This document shows positions 50,084 through 58,768 of a stretch of DNA of 64,000 nt, one piece after another. Origin of the DNA: Candidatus Thorarchaeota archaeon. GTDB lineage: Archaea; Asgardarchaeota; Thorarchaeia; Thorarchaeales; Thorarchaeaceae. The position numbers were made by a program, and so were the translations under genes. Each line of letters begins with the position of its first letter. Position 1 is the first letter of the stretch. The notes under the pieces are model-generated. The model did no database searches. It was not told the origin of the DNA and was given only the letters and a program-made list of their open reading frames with translations. The stretch is from positions 43,836-107,835 of the forward strand of contig PRDJ01000057.1 in NCBI GenBank assembly GCA_003345555.1, given 5' to 3'.

Positions 50084-52045
50084 CTACCGGGCAGAAAGGT
50101 ATTCCTCAACCATTGCTGCAATCTGCCCGTCGGTATAGTGCTGTGATGTGATAGCAGAGGCCGCACAAGCAGAGGAACAAGTTCCACAGCCCTTACACAC
50201 CGCAGGGTTGACGTGTGCTCGCCCGTTCTTTTCAATTGTGATTGCGTTATACGGGCATAACGAAACGCAGAGACGACAACCAGAGCACCTATCCTCGTCG
50301 ACAACTGAGTAGTAGGGCTCCACGGTGATTCTGCCTTTGCCCATTAATGCCATTGCGCCAGAAGCTGCAGCCTTTGCCTGTGCTACCGTGTCAGGGATAT
50401 CTTTAGGACCTTGAGCCATTCCAGCAACGAAGATTCCATCATTGAACGAATCGACGGGTCTGAGCTTTGGGTGAGCTTCTAGAAGGAATCCGTCTGGCGA
50501 CTGGCTCAGGTTTAGGATTCGTGCGACATCTTTTGCTGAGGCTGGCGGCACAACGCCTGTTGAGAGAACCACTAAGTCAACATCATCAAGCTGCATTGGC
50601 TTGCCTAGTAGTGTATCCTCCCCTCGCACGGTCAGATTCATGGTAGTGTCGTCCTGCAGAATCTCCCCTACTCGTCCGCGAATAAAAGTCACACCTGCAG
50701 CCGCAGTGGACTCGTAGAATTCCTCGTAGCCCTTTCCAAACGTTCTCAGGTCAATATAGAAGAGGAAGATTTCTGCTCCTGTCTTGTCACGAAGCATTCT
50801 GGCCTGCTTTATTGCAGTCATGCAGCAGACTCTTGAGCAATACCTGTTCGTTCGCTCGTCCCTGCTTCCAACGCACTGGATGTAGACGATTCTTCTCGGT
50901 TCTTTCAAATCAGAGGGTCTTACGACGTGACCTTGGGTGGGGCCTCCAGCACTGAGCATTCTTTCGACCTCGGCGAGATTCACCACGTTTGGAAACTCAC
51001 CGTAGCCGTACTCCTCCTTCTTGGTGGCATCAAAAATCTCGAACCCTGTTGCTACTATGATTGTGCCGGTTTGAAGCTTGAGTATACGCTCGTGGTCATC
51101 ATAGTTGATGGCGCCTGGTTCACACTTCTCCTTGCATTTGCCGCACCTTATCGTATCGACTCCGAGGCAGTTCTTCATGTCCAGGACGTACGCAGATGGG
51201 ACCGCCTGCGCGAACGGGATATGGATGGCCCTTCTGTAGGCCAGATTAGCATCGAACTCCGCAGGAACATCGACTGGGCACACCTTCGTGCAATCATCAC
51301 AAGATGTGCACTTCTTAACATCAACATAGCGGGGCTTCTGACGTACTGTCACTTCGAAGTTGCCGACAAAGCCTTCCACCTTCTCTACTTGTGACAGAGT
51401 GAGCATCTCGATGTTGGGATGTGATCCGACTTCAGCCATGCGAGGAGTCAATATGCAAGACGCGCAATCCAGAGTAGGAAACGTCTTGTCCCATCTACTC
51501 ATCTTGCCACCAATGCTCGGTTCCTTCTCAACAAGGTAGACTTTGAAACCCGCATTGGCAAGGTCGAGAGCTGCTGATATCCCAGCTATGCCGCCACCTA
51601 TTATCAAAGTCGCTTTCTTCACTTCGAAGACCGGCTCGTCAAGTGCTTCCAGAAGCTTGGCCCTGGCGACAGCCATGCGAACTAGGTCAATTGCCTTCTC
51701 TGTCGCGGCCTTGGGGTCGTTGGAGTGTATCCAGCTACACTGCTCTCTCAGGTTCGCGATCTCGAGTAGGAAGGGATTCAGTCCGCTATCCCTCATGGTC
51801 TGCCTGAAAGTGACTTCATGCATTCGAGGCGAGCAAGATCCGATCACAATTCTGTCCAGTCTTTTGTCCTTAACCGCATCGTGAATGATCTGCTGGCCCG
51901 GTCTTGAACAGACGTACTTGTAATCTTCGACATGCACTACCCCGTCGATCTTCTTTATTGTATCCATGAGACGAGGTATGTCCACTACTCCTGCAATGTT
52001 GCTCCCGCAGTGGCACAGAAAGACACCGACTCGTCGCTCGAGCAT
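50084..52045 (-). CDS. hdrA: Heterodisulfide reductase subunit A (HdrA)
   Basis: A 653-residue flavin- and FeS-rich electron-bifurcation subunit. N-terminal VGVFLCHCGSNIAG cluster region; FAD-binding LIIGGGIAGISAALDLANAGFKVYLVEKEPSIGGKM; cysteine cluster CASCILTPRM; ferredoxin-like CTSCDDCTKVCPV and CGKCKEKCEPGAI; the IQCVGSRDE...CSRVCCMTAIKQA block; and a C-terminal pair CSGCRLCVSLCP and CKGCGTCSSACA. All in frame with Cys and no UGA at the Sec-type position. HdrB, HdrC and hydrogenase partners are not in the window. Confidence 0.95.
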   Translation of the reverse strand: MLERRVGVFLCHCGSNIAGVVDIPRLMDTIKKIDGVVHVEDYKYVCSRPGQQIIHDAVKDKRLDRIVIGSCSPRMHEVTFRQTMRDSGLNPFLLEIANLREQCSWIHSNDPKAATEKAIDLVRMAVARAKLLEALDEPVFEVKKATLIIGGGIAGISAALDLANAGFKVYLVEKEPSIGGKMSRWDKTFPTLDCASCILTPRMAEVGSHPNIEMLTLSQVEKVEGFVGNFEVTVRQKPRYVDVKKCTSCDDCTKVCPVDVPAEFDANLAYRRAIHIPFAQAVPSAYVLDMKNCLGVDTIRCGKCKEKCEPGAINYDDHERILKLQTGTIIVATGFEIFDATKKEEYGYGEFPNVVNLAEVERMLSAGGPTQGHVVRPSDLKEPRRIVYIQCVGSRDERTNRYCSRVCCMTAIKQARMLRDKTGAEIFLFYIDLRTFGKGYEEFYESTAAAGVTFIRGRVGEILQDDTTMNLTVRGEDTLLGKPMQLDDVDLVVLSTGVVPPASAKDVARILNLSQSPDGFLLEAHPKLRPVDSFNDGIFVAGMAQGPKDIPDTVAQAKAAASGAMALMGKGRITVEPYYSVVDEDRCSGCRLCVSLCPYNAITIEKNGRAHVNPAVCKGCGTCSSACAASAITSQHYTDGQIAAMVEEYLSAR

Positions 52046-52227
52046 TCCTTAATCCTCGGATGCTGCGTCCATTGAAATCAGTCATGATCCAATAGACTGA
52101 TTCTTTCCTGACGCGGACATGGTCAGCTCGTTATTCAAGGCTATTAGCATTATGGACATGTGCCTGTCTAGCGCGTAACTAATGCTCGCTGCATTCGAAA
52201 AGCAGATAGAGACAGCAGGCTCTGCAG

Positions 52228-52884
52228 GTGAACGTGCTGGATTTCAACGTAGCAGGCCCGGTCATTTGTACTCTTGCTTCTCTTGATGTGATTCTGCACA
52301 TTATCTTGGATTTGAAGAAGATTAGAGGTCGCCACGCATCTGAGTTTCAACAACCGGACCAGTATGTGCCTGCGGTGACCATGGCCGCCATAGCGGCTTC
52401 AACTCTACTGGCCTTCATCTTAGTTTTCGCAATATCGATTGCGTGGCTGTTCTCGGCGAGCCAACTCCTGTTTGTGTGGGTGGTTCCCATCGTAGATGTG
52501 CCCTTTCCAGTTTGGATGCCGGGGGCCGTGCTCCTCTGCTTGGGTATTCTCCTGCATGGTTGGTCCCGACTTGCAAGAAGGAACATGGCCTCGTCATGGA
52601 CCATGGGTATGGAGCACAGACTAATTCAAAGTGGACCCTACTCTAGAGTCAGACATCCGTCGTATGCGGCCTACATGCTGTCGTTCTTGGGACTGTTCTT
52701 GATGGTACCTTCTGTGGTCACTCTTGTGATTCTCGTAGGGATTCCGGGATACTACCAAGTAACAGGGCCGGAAGAAGAACTGCTGATTTCCCGATTCGGG
52801 GATGAATACAAGCAGTATGCTGCGCAGACGGGGAAATTCCTACCTAAATGTCGGAAGAAGCAGGTCATTCGCCCAAAACCATAA
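52228..52884 (+). CDS. Isoprenylcysteine/phospholipid carboxyl-methyltransferase family membrane protein
   Basis: A 218-residue polytopic membrane enzyme with about five hydrophobic segments (TMAAIAASTLLAFILVFAISIAWLF, LFVWVVPIVDVPFPVW, AVLLCLGILLHGW, AYMLSFLGLFLMVPSVVTLVILVGI). The C-terminal SAM-binding hallmark is GPYSRVRHPSYAAYM followed by EEELLISRFGDEYKQYA, as in ICMT/PEMT families. Substrate unknown; a prenylated or lipid acceptor is likely. GTG start. 43 bases before GGGP synthase, so possibly a membrane-lipid unit. Confidence 0.8.
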   Translation: MNVLDFNVAGPVICTLASLDVILHIILDLKKIRGRHASEFQQPDQYVPAVTMAAIAASTLLAFILVFAISIAWLFSASQLLFVWVVPIVDVPFPVWMPGAVLLCLGILLHGWSRLARRNMASSWTMGMEHRLIQSGPYSRVRHPSYAAYMLSFLGLFLMVPSVVTLVILVGIPGYYQVTGPEEELLISRFGDEYKQYAAQTGKFLPKCRKKQVIRPKP

Positions 52885-52927
52885 AAAGCATAACGAAGGC
52901 CGATGGCTTACATCCGGAGGTCTAGAG

Positions 52928-53701
52928 ATGCCCGGCAAGGTATGGAGCTACATTACCGAGAAGCTTGAGAAAGAAGGCGCATGCCACTTCTCCCTTCTGG
53001 ATCCCGATCCGCTGAAGAACTCAACTGAGACAATGGTGCAGATGGCCACTCTCGCCGAAAAGGCCGGCACAGACGCACTAATGCTTGGAGGTAGTACAGT
53101 CTTGGGCAATATTGACGAAGCAGTCCAAGCGATATCCGATGCGGCCGATATCCCCACGATTCTGTTTCCCGGGAATCTGAACGGCGTCTCCGGTCATGCA
53201 GATGCAATGTTCTTCATGAGCCTCTTGAACAGCACCAATCCGTATTGGATCATAGGAGCTCAAGCGCTTAGTGCTGCAAATGTGAAGATGCTCGGGATTG
53301 AAACAATTTCGATGGCATACCTTTTGATTGCACCGGGCAAGACCGCGGCTTGGGTTGGTGATGCGAAGGTCTTTCCTCGCGATAAACCGAAAATCCCGCT
53401 GATGTATGCACTTGCTGCGGAGCTTTTGGGTTTCAAACTGGTTTACCTTGAAGCAGGCAGCGGGGCAGAGGGCGGCGGTGTCCCTCCAGAGACCATCAAG
53501 ACTGTGTGCCAGTATGTCCAGATTCCTGTCATTGCTGGCGGTGGGTTCAATGATGAAGCCTCGGTTGTGAAGGGCGTTGAGGCCGGTGCTTCCATTATTG
53601 TCCAAGGCACATATCTCGAAGACCACATCCTCAAGGACAAGGGTGAAGGCTTGAGGAAAATCGTGAAAGCACTGAAGGTCGCTGGTTCGAAGAGAGTTTA
53701 A
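52928..53701 (+). CDS. Geranylgeranylglyceryl phosphate synthase
   Basis: A 257-residue TIM-barrel prenyltransferase making the first ether bond of archaeal membrane lipids from G1P and GGPP. CHFSLLDPDPLKN, LMLGGSTVLGNID, PTILFPGNLNGVSGHADAMFFMSLLNS, YLEAGSGAEGGGVPPETI and VIAGGGFNDEASVV are family blocks. ATG 52928 is chosen because GGAGGT precedes it; a longer frame back to 52802 overlaps the upstream gene. Its TAA lies in the TATA box for the Roadblock gene. Confidence 0.95.
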   Translation: MPGKVWSYITEKLEKEGACHFSLLDPDPLKNSTETMVQMATLAEKAGTDALMLGGSTVLGNIDEAVQAISDAADIPTILFPGNLNGVSGHADAMFFMSLLNSTNPYWIIGAQALSAANVKMLGIETISMAYLLIAPGKTAAWVGDAKVFPRDKPKIPLMYALAAELLGFKLVYLEAGSGAEGGGVPPETIKTVCQYVQIPVIAGGGFNDEASVVKGVEAGASIIVQGTYLEDHILKDKGEGLRKIVKALKVAGSKRV

Positions 53702-53704
53702 ATA
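53697..53704 (+). promoter_or_regulatory. TATA box of the Roadblock gene
   Basis: TTTAAATA overlapping the GGGP synthase stop; the start site is expected near 53727, giving a leader that holds GGGAGG at 53735-53740. Confidence 0.5.
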
Positions 53705-53749
53705 CCTCCGAACCGACTCGCACAAGAATGACTAGGGAGGTAACTGGTT

Positions 53750-54145
53750 TTGTCTAGCAAAACTGAGATGTTGAGTGAGCTTTTGAAGGACCTCAGCAGA
53801 GCCTCCCAAGGGACGATTCAAGCAAGTCTGGTAATATCGAAGTCGCAAGGTCTCACTATTTGTTCTTACTATCCACCGGATGTTGACGGTCCGAAAGTAC
53901 CAGATGAGGATGTCATTGCAGGCAGGTCGACGCAGATTCAAATGGAGACCAGAAAGGTCTTCAAGCAGCTCGAACGAGGGGCGCTGGTGAGGATGCTCAT
54001 CGAAGGTGAGACCGGTTACGTCATAATCTGCAGTGCAGGCGACGATGCAATTCTGGCAGTGCTAACCAACAAGCGTACAAACCTTGGATATCTGTTCTTC
54101 ACGATGACGCGGACCGCCAGCAGAATCGAGAAGGTACTTAGGTAA
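53750..54145 (+). CDS. Roadblock/LC7 domain protein
   Basis: A 131-residue single-domain protein. MLSELLKDLSRASQGTIQASLVISKSQGLTICSYYP gives the first helix and strand pair of the Roadblock fold. RKVFKQLERGALVRMLIEGETGYVIICSAGDDAILAVLTNK supplies the central helix and beta strands, with a closing helix FFTMTRTASRIEKVLR. Such proteins dimerise and act as scaffolds or regulators of small GTPases (MglA, Rag, Arf-like), which are abundant in Asgard archaea. TTG start with GGGAGG upstream. No GTPase gene lies in this window. Confidence 0.85.
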   Translation: MSSKTEMLSELLKDLSRASQGTIQASLVISKSQGLTICSYYPPDVDGPKVPDEDVIAGRSTQIQMETRKVFKQLERGALVRMLIEGETGYVIICSAGDDAILAVLTNKRTNLGYLFFTMTRTASRIEKVLR

Positions 54146-54178
54146 GCGTTCAGGTCTTCTCTTCCACATTCCGCTATT

Positions 54179-54186
54179 CTTTTAAT
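54179..54186 (+). promoter_or_regulatory. TATA box of map
   Basis: CTTTTAAT centred 47 bases before the ATG at 54230; it predicts a start near 54209. Confidence 0.4.
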
Positions 54187-54229
54187 CAGCACCACTGGCG
54201 AGCAGATTCGACAATACGTGGTGAGTCCG

Positions 54230-55162
54230 ATGCCTGAAAAGAAACCGCCCAAAACTGAGGAGAAGAAAGCCCCTGAGGACAAGTGGGAGAACTGGAGGAA
54301 GGCAGGAACCGCGGCCCATGACGCGCTTGAAATCGTACGTCCATTGGTACGGCCCGGAACCAAGGTCATAGATATTGTTGAGGCAGTCGAGAAACACATC
54401 CGAGCTAACGCCTCAGGTCTGTCATTCCCCTGCAATGTGTCAATAAACAATGTAGCTGCACACTACACCTCGCCGCTTAACGACGGGACTGTGATACCCG
54501 ACAGCGGGGTGGTTTCTATTGATTGCGGGGCGCACGTCGAGGGCTGCGTTTCTGATAGCGCTTTTGCTTTTGCACTGAGCCCCGAGCATGAAAGCTTGGT
54601 AAAGGCATCTTTGGAGGCCACGAAAGTGGCAGTCGAGTTAATGCGTCCCGGTGCCAAACTCAACTCGATAGGAGCGCTTATCGAGGACACAATCAAGAGT
54701 GCTGGCTTCATGCCGGTCAAGCAGCTTTCAGGACATCAGCTCGGCGAATACGAGTTACATGGTGAGAAGCAGGTTCCATGTGTATCGGGCAAGTCTGAGG
54801 TCCTAGTGGAGGAAGGCGAGATTTACGCTGTCGAGACCTTCGCAAGCACTGGTTCTGGCAATGTAGCCGATCTCCCTAACCCAATGATATACCAGCTTCT
54901 TCCCATAATGGTTCCAGTGCGTTTTCAGGGAACCAAGGAGTTCCTAAGCATCGCTCGCAAGGAGTTCAAAGGCTTCCCATTCGCCGAGCGCTGGATGGCA
55001 GAAAGGATGAAGCATGCAACTCTGAAGATGGCAATACGAGAACTCCGTCTCAGTGGTGCTCTTTATGCACATCACATTCTTGCCGAGGAAAAAGGTGTAC
55101 TTGTCACACAGAGTGAGCACACCGTGATTGTGACTCACGATGGGCATGAGCAGACAACGTAG
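54230..55162 (+). CDS. map: Methionine aminopeptidase, type II
   Basis: A 310-residue dinuclear metallo-aminopeptidase that removes initiator methionine. Ligands are visible: VVSIDCGAHVEGCVSDSAFAF (two Asp), LSGHQLGEYELHG (His), EIYAVETFAST (Glu) and VLVTQSEHTVIV (Glu). The ~60-residue insert before the third ligand makes it type II. A charged N-terminal segment (PEKKPPKTEEKKAPEDKWE) precedes the catalytic fold. ATG at 54230 is favoured because GGTGAG lies eight bases upstream; a GTG at 54218 is in frame. Confidence 0.93.
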   Translation: MPEKKPPKTEEKKAPEDKWENWRKAGTAAHDALEIVRPLVRPGTKVIDIVEAVEKHIRANASGLSFPCNVSINNVAAHYTSPLNDGTVIPDSGVVSIDCGAHVEGCVSDSAFAFALSPEHESLVKASLEATKVAVELMRPGAKLNSIGALIEDTIKSAGFMPVKQLSGHQLGEYELHGEKQVPCVSGKSEVLVEEGEIYAVETFASTGSGNVADLPNPMIYQLLPIMVPVRFQGTKEFLSIARKEFKGFPFAERWMAERMKHATLKMAIRELRLSGALYAHHILAEEKGVLVTQSEHTVIVTHDGHEQTT

Positions 55163-55217
55163 CTTTGAACTTGAAGGCATTGTGAGATGGCTTTGACAGT
55201 CGCCGCTTGGCTCAATC

Positions 55218-55226
55218 CTTAAAAAG
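55218..55226 (+). promoter_or_regulatory. TATA box of tfb
   Basis: CTTAAAAAG about 110 bases before the tfb GTG, giving a leader of roughly 80 nt with no ORF seen in it. Confidence 0.4.
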
Positions 55227-55330
55227 GGCTTTTGCCATTGTTTTCATTTGGGTCCGGGAGACTGTCTCGAAAACCTGTTTCCGTTTGATAGTACCGGCAG
55301 TCCTGCACCGGTTCGGACCTGATAGGAGGC

Positions 55331-56311
55331 GTGAAAGTGGGTCAGATGCATGGTTCGCCTGCCGGCAAGGGTACTCCGCCCCAGAATTCGCAGGAACCCA
55401 GCACCTGTCCCGAATGTGGTTCAACCTCTGTAGTTGAAGACGCGACCAGAGGCGAACGCGTATGTGGCGGTTGTGGCTTGGTCTTGTCCGACCACCGAAT
55501 TGACACCGGTGCCGAATGGAGAGCTTTCAGTTCGGAGGAGTCTGATGCCCGAAGCCGTGTTGGAGCTCCACTCCGATACACAGTGCATGACAAGGGCCTT
55601 ACAACGGTAATCGATTGGCGTGACAGGGATACAGCCGGACGAAAGCTCACACCCACGCGTAGGTCAGAGATTTATCGCCTTAGAAGGTGGCAGATAAGGT
55701 CCCGCGTTCACAGTTCCATGGATCGGAATCTGGCACAGGCGATGTCTGAGCTTGAGAGGCTGTCTTCCCAGCTTGGGATCCCAAAACAGATTCGCGAGCT
55801 GGCCGCACTCCTCTACAGGAAATCAATACTTCAGAAGCTGGTGCGAGGACGTTCCATCGAGGCCATGGTTGCCGCGACCCTGTATGCTGCATGCAGAATT
55901 CGTTCGAAGCCTCGCCCGCTGGATGAAGTGGCCGACACATCAAGGGTGGACAAGAAGAAGCTCGGACAATGCTATCGTCTTCTGTTGCGGAGCCTGGAAA
56001 TCAAGATTCCCTTGAGCAACCCCGTTGATTACATCTCAAGGTTTGCATCCGAACTCTCACTCTCAAGCCCCGTCCAGCTGAGAACGGTTGAGATACTCAA
56101 CCAGAGTCGTGACATGGGCCTCACCATTGGCCGCGACCCCCTGGGTCTCGCCGCTGCGGCGATATATGTAGCATCAATCATGATGGACGAACGAAGGACA
56201 CAACGTGAGATTGCAGAGGTTGCGAGGGTCACTGAAGTCACTGTGAGAAACAGATACAAGGAAATCGTTCGTGTCCTAGGAATCGACTCAATGACATTGA
56301 GTGCCCAGTAA
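55331..56311 (+). CDS. tfb: Transcription initiation factor B (TFB)
   Basis: A 326-residue TFIIB homologue that bridges TBP and RNA polymerase. N-terminal zinc ribbon CPECGS...CGGCGLVLSD, B-reader/linker (TGAEWRAFSSEESDARSRVGAPLRYTVHDKGLTTVI), then two cyclin repeats: AAATLYAACRIRSKPRPLDEVAD and LAAAAIYVASIMMDERRTQREIAEVARVTEVTVRNRYKEI. All domains intact. GTG start with GATAGGAGGC upstream. A TATA element lies about 105 bases upstream. Confidence 0.97.
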   Translation: MKVGQMHGSPAGKGTPPQNSQEPSTCPECGSTSVVEDATRGERVCGGCGLVLSDHRIDTGAEWRAFSSEESDARSRVGAPLRYTVHDKGLTTVIDWRDRDTAGRKLTPTRRSEIYRLRRWQIRSRVHSSMDRNLAQAMSELERLSSQLGIPKQIRELAALLYRKSILQKLVRGRSIEAMVAATLYAACRIRSKPRPLDEVADTSRVDKKKLGQCYRLLLRSLEIKIPLSNPVDYISRFASELSLSSPVQLRTVEILNQSRDMGLTIGRDPLGLAAAAIYVASIMMDERRTQREIAEVARVTEVTVRNRYKEIVRVLGIDSMTLSAQ

Positions 56312-56426
56312 CCTGTTGTTAGGCTGCTCTGATTGTATTGGAAAAACCCATTCAATCACCGATCGTTTGAAGCCGTGGAGCCGATTGCCGGAAGTCGGCA
56401 AGCGACGGATCATACTGGTCTCAGAT

Positions 56427-56753
56427 TCACCTGTTAGCCCAATCTATCACAATTGCTGATTCAGGAAACCCTAGGCCGCTGAGAATGTCCTTGATTACTC
56501 TACGGTGGTCTCCTTGGAGCTCAACGTGACCTTCCTTTGCTGCCCCCCCGCAGGCCAGTTTGCTTTTGAGCTTCGCTGCAATCTGACCAAGGTCGGTGTT
56601 CTTGTCGAAGCCTTCAATCACGGTCGTCAAGCGACCCCATTTTCTGCGTTCTGCACTCACGGTTATCCTTGCCTCTTCCTGCGCGATTGTCTGACAGACA
56701 CACAGGTCCAGAGGCAAGCCACAGTTCGGACAAATGCTCTCGTCAGTACTCAG
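56427..56753 (-). CDS. Translation initiation factor aIF1 (SUI1), probable CTG start
   Basis: 108 residues read from CTG at 56753: (M)STDESICPNCGLPLDLCVC then QTIAQEEARI. The C-x2-C...C-x-C zinc site is a known N-terminal feature of archaeal SUI1 proteins. The SUI1 core follows with KWGRLTTVIEGFD, KSKLACGGAAKEGHVELQGDHRRVIKDIL. A TTG at 56717 would remove the first cysteine pair. GGAG lies eight bases before the CTG and no ATG, GTG or TTG lies in frame between the promoter and the zinc site. An ATT at 56735 is a weaker alternative. Confidence 0.9.
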   Translation of the reverse strand: MSTDESICPNCGLPLDLCVCQTIAQEEARITVSAERRKWGRLTTVIEGFDKNTDLGQIAAKLKSKLACGGAAKEGHVELQGDHRRVIKDILSGLGFPESAIVIDWANR

Positions 56754-56810
56754 AGTATATTCTCCTTGCCATTCTTCCTTTCGGATTTCTGACCGGATGT
56801 GCTCAATTCC

Positions 56811-56820
56811 GACATATAAG
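56811..56820 (-). promoter_or_regulatory. TATA box of aIF1
   Basis: CTTATATGTC on the minus strand. It predicts a start near 56790 and a leader of about 37 nt ending at the CTG. The divergent radical SAM gene starts at 56885. Confidence 0.5.
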
Positions 56821-56884
56821 CTTCTCCATCTTCTACCGCTTCAGCAAGAATAAAGAGAACAGTGAACCAACGCAAGAACGACAG

Positions 56885-58462
56885 ATGTCTAGCGTTCTAG
56901 TTGTTGATGCCCTGAGTTCAGGAACTGGTCGGCGACAGAGTTCAAGGGATTCCATAGGTTGTGGACCGAGAACTGTTGCAGGCGTCTTCGAGAAGCACGG
57001 CATCCGCTGCAAGATAGAGCGAGCTGAGGATCTGTCACTAAAGCGAGGAATCCTTCGACAATACCAACATCTCGCCATCAGTGCTATGACAATGGATACA
57101 CCCATTGTTCGACAACTAATCAACAGCTGGCGGCGGACCAAGGCGCACGGCAGGGTGTTACTGGGTGGACCAATCGCATCAGACCCACATCACATTCTCG
57201 TGGAACTCAAACCTGATGTATTGGTCATAGGAGAAGGCGAAACAACTCTTGAGGAACTCATCAACAAAGGCTACCTAGAGAGCGAAACGGACTTACGAGC
57301 TGTCAAAGGCATAGGATACACTGAATCTGGCAACGGTTTCGTAACGGAGCCTCGTCCGCTGTTGTCAGCTGAAGAGATTTCTGACCAATACAGGCCCTCG
57401 ACCACGCGTATTGTTGACTATACCTCCTACCAAGCAAGCAAGGTATATGTTGAGGTACTGCGAGGATGCTCGAACTTCAGACGGACTGTTCTCAGGCTGC
57501 CCGACGGGCGTCAATGCTCTGACTGCGGCAACTGTGAATCTGATGATTACACAAGAAGGCTCAGCTGTCCCGAGGATGTACCTCCTGGTTGCGGCTTCTG
57601 CAGTGTTCCAGCCACATGGGGCCCACCCAGAAGCCGGTCGATTATTGCGATTACCAAAGAGACGTCAGAGCTCTTGGATATCGGAGTAAGACGGGTTGTT
57701 CTTGAGGCCCCGGACTTCCTCGACTACATGAGAGGCCAGAACACAACGGATCCCTGCGAGCCTGCGGCTAACTTGGAGGCGATTTCAGAGCTCTTGGACT
57801 CTTTGGCGAGCATTCCACAAATCGCCAATGGCTCGGCTCATATTGGAATAGAGAACATGAAGGCCTGTCTTCTGACCGACTCTGCCGCCGAAGTAATATC
57901 GAGGCATTTGAGGACCGTTTCTCCGAACATAGGTCTCGAAACAGGATCAGCTGAGCATTTGCGCCGCATAGGGAAATGCGGCACACCAGAAGACGTAGTC
58001 CGTGCAGTCCGAGCTGCAAGAGCCCACGGAATGCATCCCTTTGTTTATCTAATCTACGGACTTCCCGGCGAGACCGAGGAGACCGTGAAGGAATCAGTAC
58101 GACTGCTGCAGGAAATCAGTCACGAAGGGGCCGAGAGAATAATCCTGTATGGCTTCCGTCCTCTTCCCGGTTCAGCGTTCGAGCACTTTTCGTCATCTTC
58201 CCTGAATAGTGAGCTTAGCCGCAAATTGCGTAGGGCAGCAGAGGCAGTCAATCGCAGCAAGAAGATGGAGTTTGTGGGAACCATTGTACAAGGTGTTGCA
58301 GCAGAGCCCTCATGGACTAGGCACGGCCACACGATGGTATATCCACTCGATGAAGGCCCGGTGATCACCGTCCAAGGTGGCTACTCCCCGGGCACTCTTA
58401 TCAAAGTGCGGGTGACTGGCGTGCTCAGTCCTGGCCTTGTCACAGGAGAAGTAGTGCGCTGA
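56885..58462 (+). CDS. B12-binding-type radical SAM protein with C-terminal TRAM-like domain
   Basis: A 525-residue protein. An N-terminal Rossmann-like region (~1-150: VLVVDALSSGTG, LAISAMTMDTPIVRQL, GRVLLGGPIASDPHHIL, VIGEGETTLEEL) resembles a cobalamin-binding domain. The radical SAM centre is unusual: VEVLRGCSNFRRT, a Cys-rich insert CSDCGNC, and CPEDVPPGCGFCSVPATWGPP. The later strand-turns include HPFVYLIYGLPGETEETVKESVRLL. The last ~60 residues (VQGVAAEPSWTRHGH, VRVTGVLSPGLVTGEVV) look like a TRAM fold, suggesting an RNA substrate. The ATG at 56885 was chosen because the upstream frame crosses the divergent promoter. Confidence 0.75.
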   Translation: MSSVLVVDALSSGTGRRQSSRDSIGCGPRTVAGVFEKHGIRCKIERAEDLSLKRGILRQYQHLAISAMTMDTPIVRQLINSWRRTKAHGRVLLGGPIASDPHHILVELKPDVLVIGEGETTLEELINKGYLESETDLRAVKGIGYTESGNGFVTEPRPLLSAEEISDQYRPSTTRIVDYTSYQASKVYVEVLRGCSNFRRTVLRLPDGRQCSDCGNCESDDYTRRLSCPEDVPPGCGFCSVPATWGPPRSRSIIAITKETSELLDIGVRRVVLEAPDFLDYMRGQNTTDPCEPAANLEAISELLDSLASIPQIANGSAHIGIENMKACLLTDSAAEVISRHLRTVSPNIGLETGSAEHLRRIGKCGTPEDVVRAVRAARAHGMHPFVYLIYGLPGETEETVKESVRLLQEISHEGAERIILYGFRPLPGSAFEHFSSSSLNSELSRKLRRAAEAVNRSKKMEFVGTIVQGVAAEPSWTRHGHTMVYPLDEGPVITVQGGYSPGTLIKVRVTGVLSPGLVTGEVVR

Positions 58463-58600
58463 GACTCACCGCAATAGGAAAAGCTTCAGAAGAAAAGCTT
58501 CATATGGCCAGCTCTTGGCTACGCAAAGGACGGCCTTAACAGCCTGAGTGCTGCTGCGTGCGGCCATGCTTCACATTGTCTTGGCTGGAGATAAGCTATC

Positions 58601-58744
58601 ATGGTCTATATTTGCCACTCATGTAAGCGCGAAGTGACGCCCGAAGGATTGAAGACGCTTCCCGGTGTCAAGTGTCCGTACTGCGGAGGAAGAATCCTCT
58701 ACAAGATTCGCCCGCCTGTCGTGAAGCGGGTCAAAGGGGTTTAG
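58601..58744 (+). CDS. rpoP: RNA polymerase subunit P (Rpo12/RpoP)
   Basis: 47 residues: MVYICHSCKREV then LPGVKCPYCGGRILYKIRPP, the zinc-ribbon signature of archaeal Rpo12 and eukaryotic Rpb12 (CxxC...CPYCGxRIL-K-RP). GGAGATAAG precedes the ATG. Too short for ordinary ORF calls. It lies between the radical SAM gene and the minus-strand get3 unit. Confidence 0.95.
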   Translation: MVYICHSCKREVTPEGLKTLPGVKCPYCGGRILYKIRPPVVKRVKGV

Positions 58745-58768
58745 AGTCTTCTCTGAATCTCAGAGCAT

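Noticed and set aside
50084..52045. Selenocysteine form of HdrA
   Set aside because: The Sec-type position is Cys and there is no in-frame TGA inside the gene.
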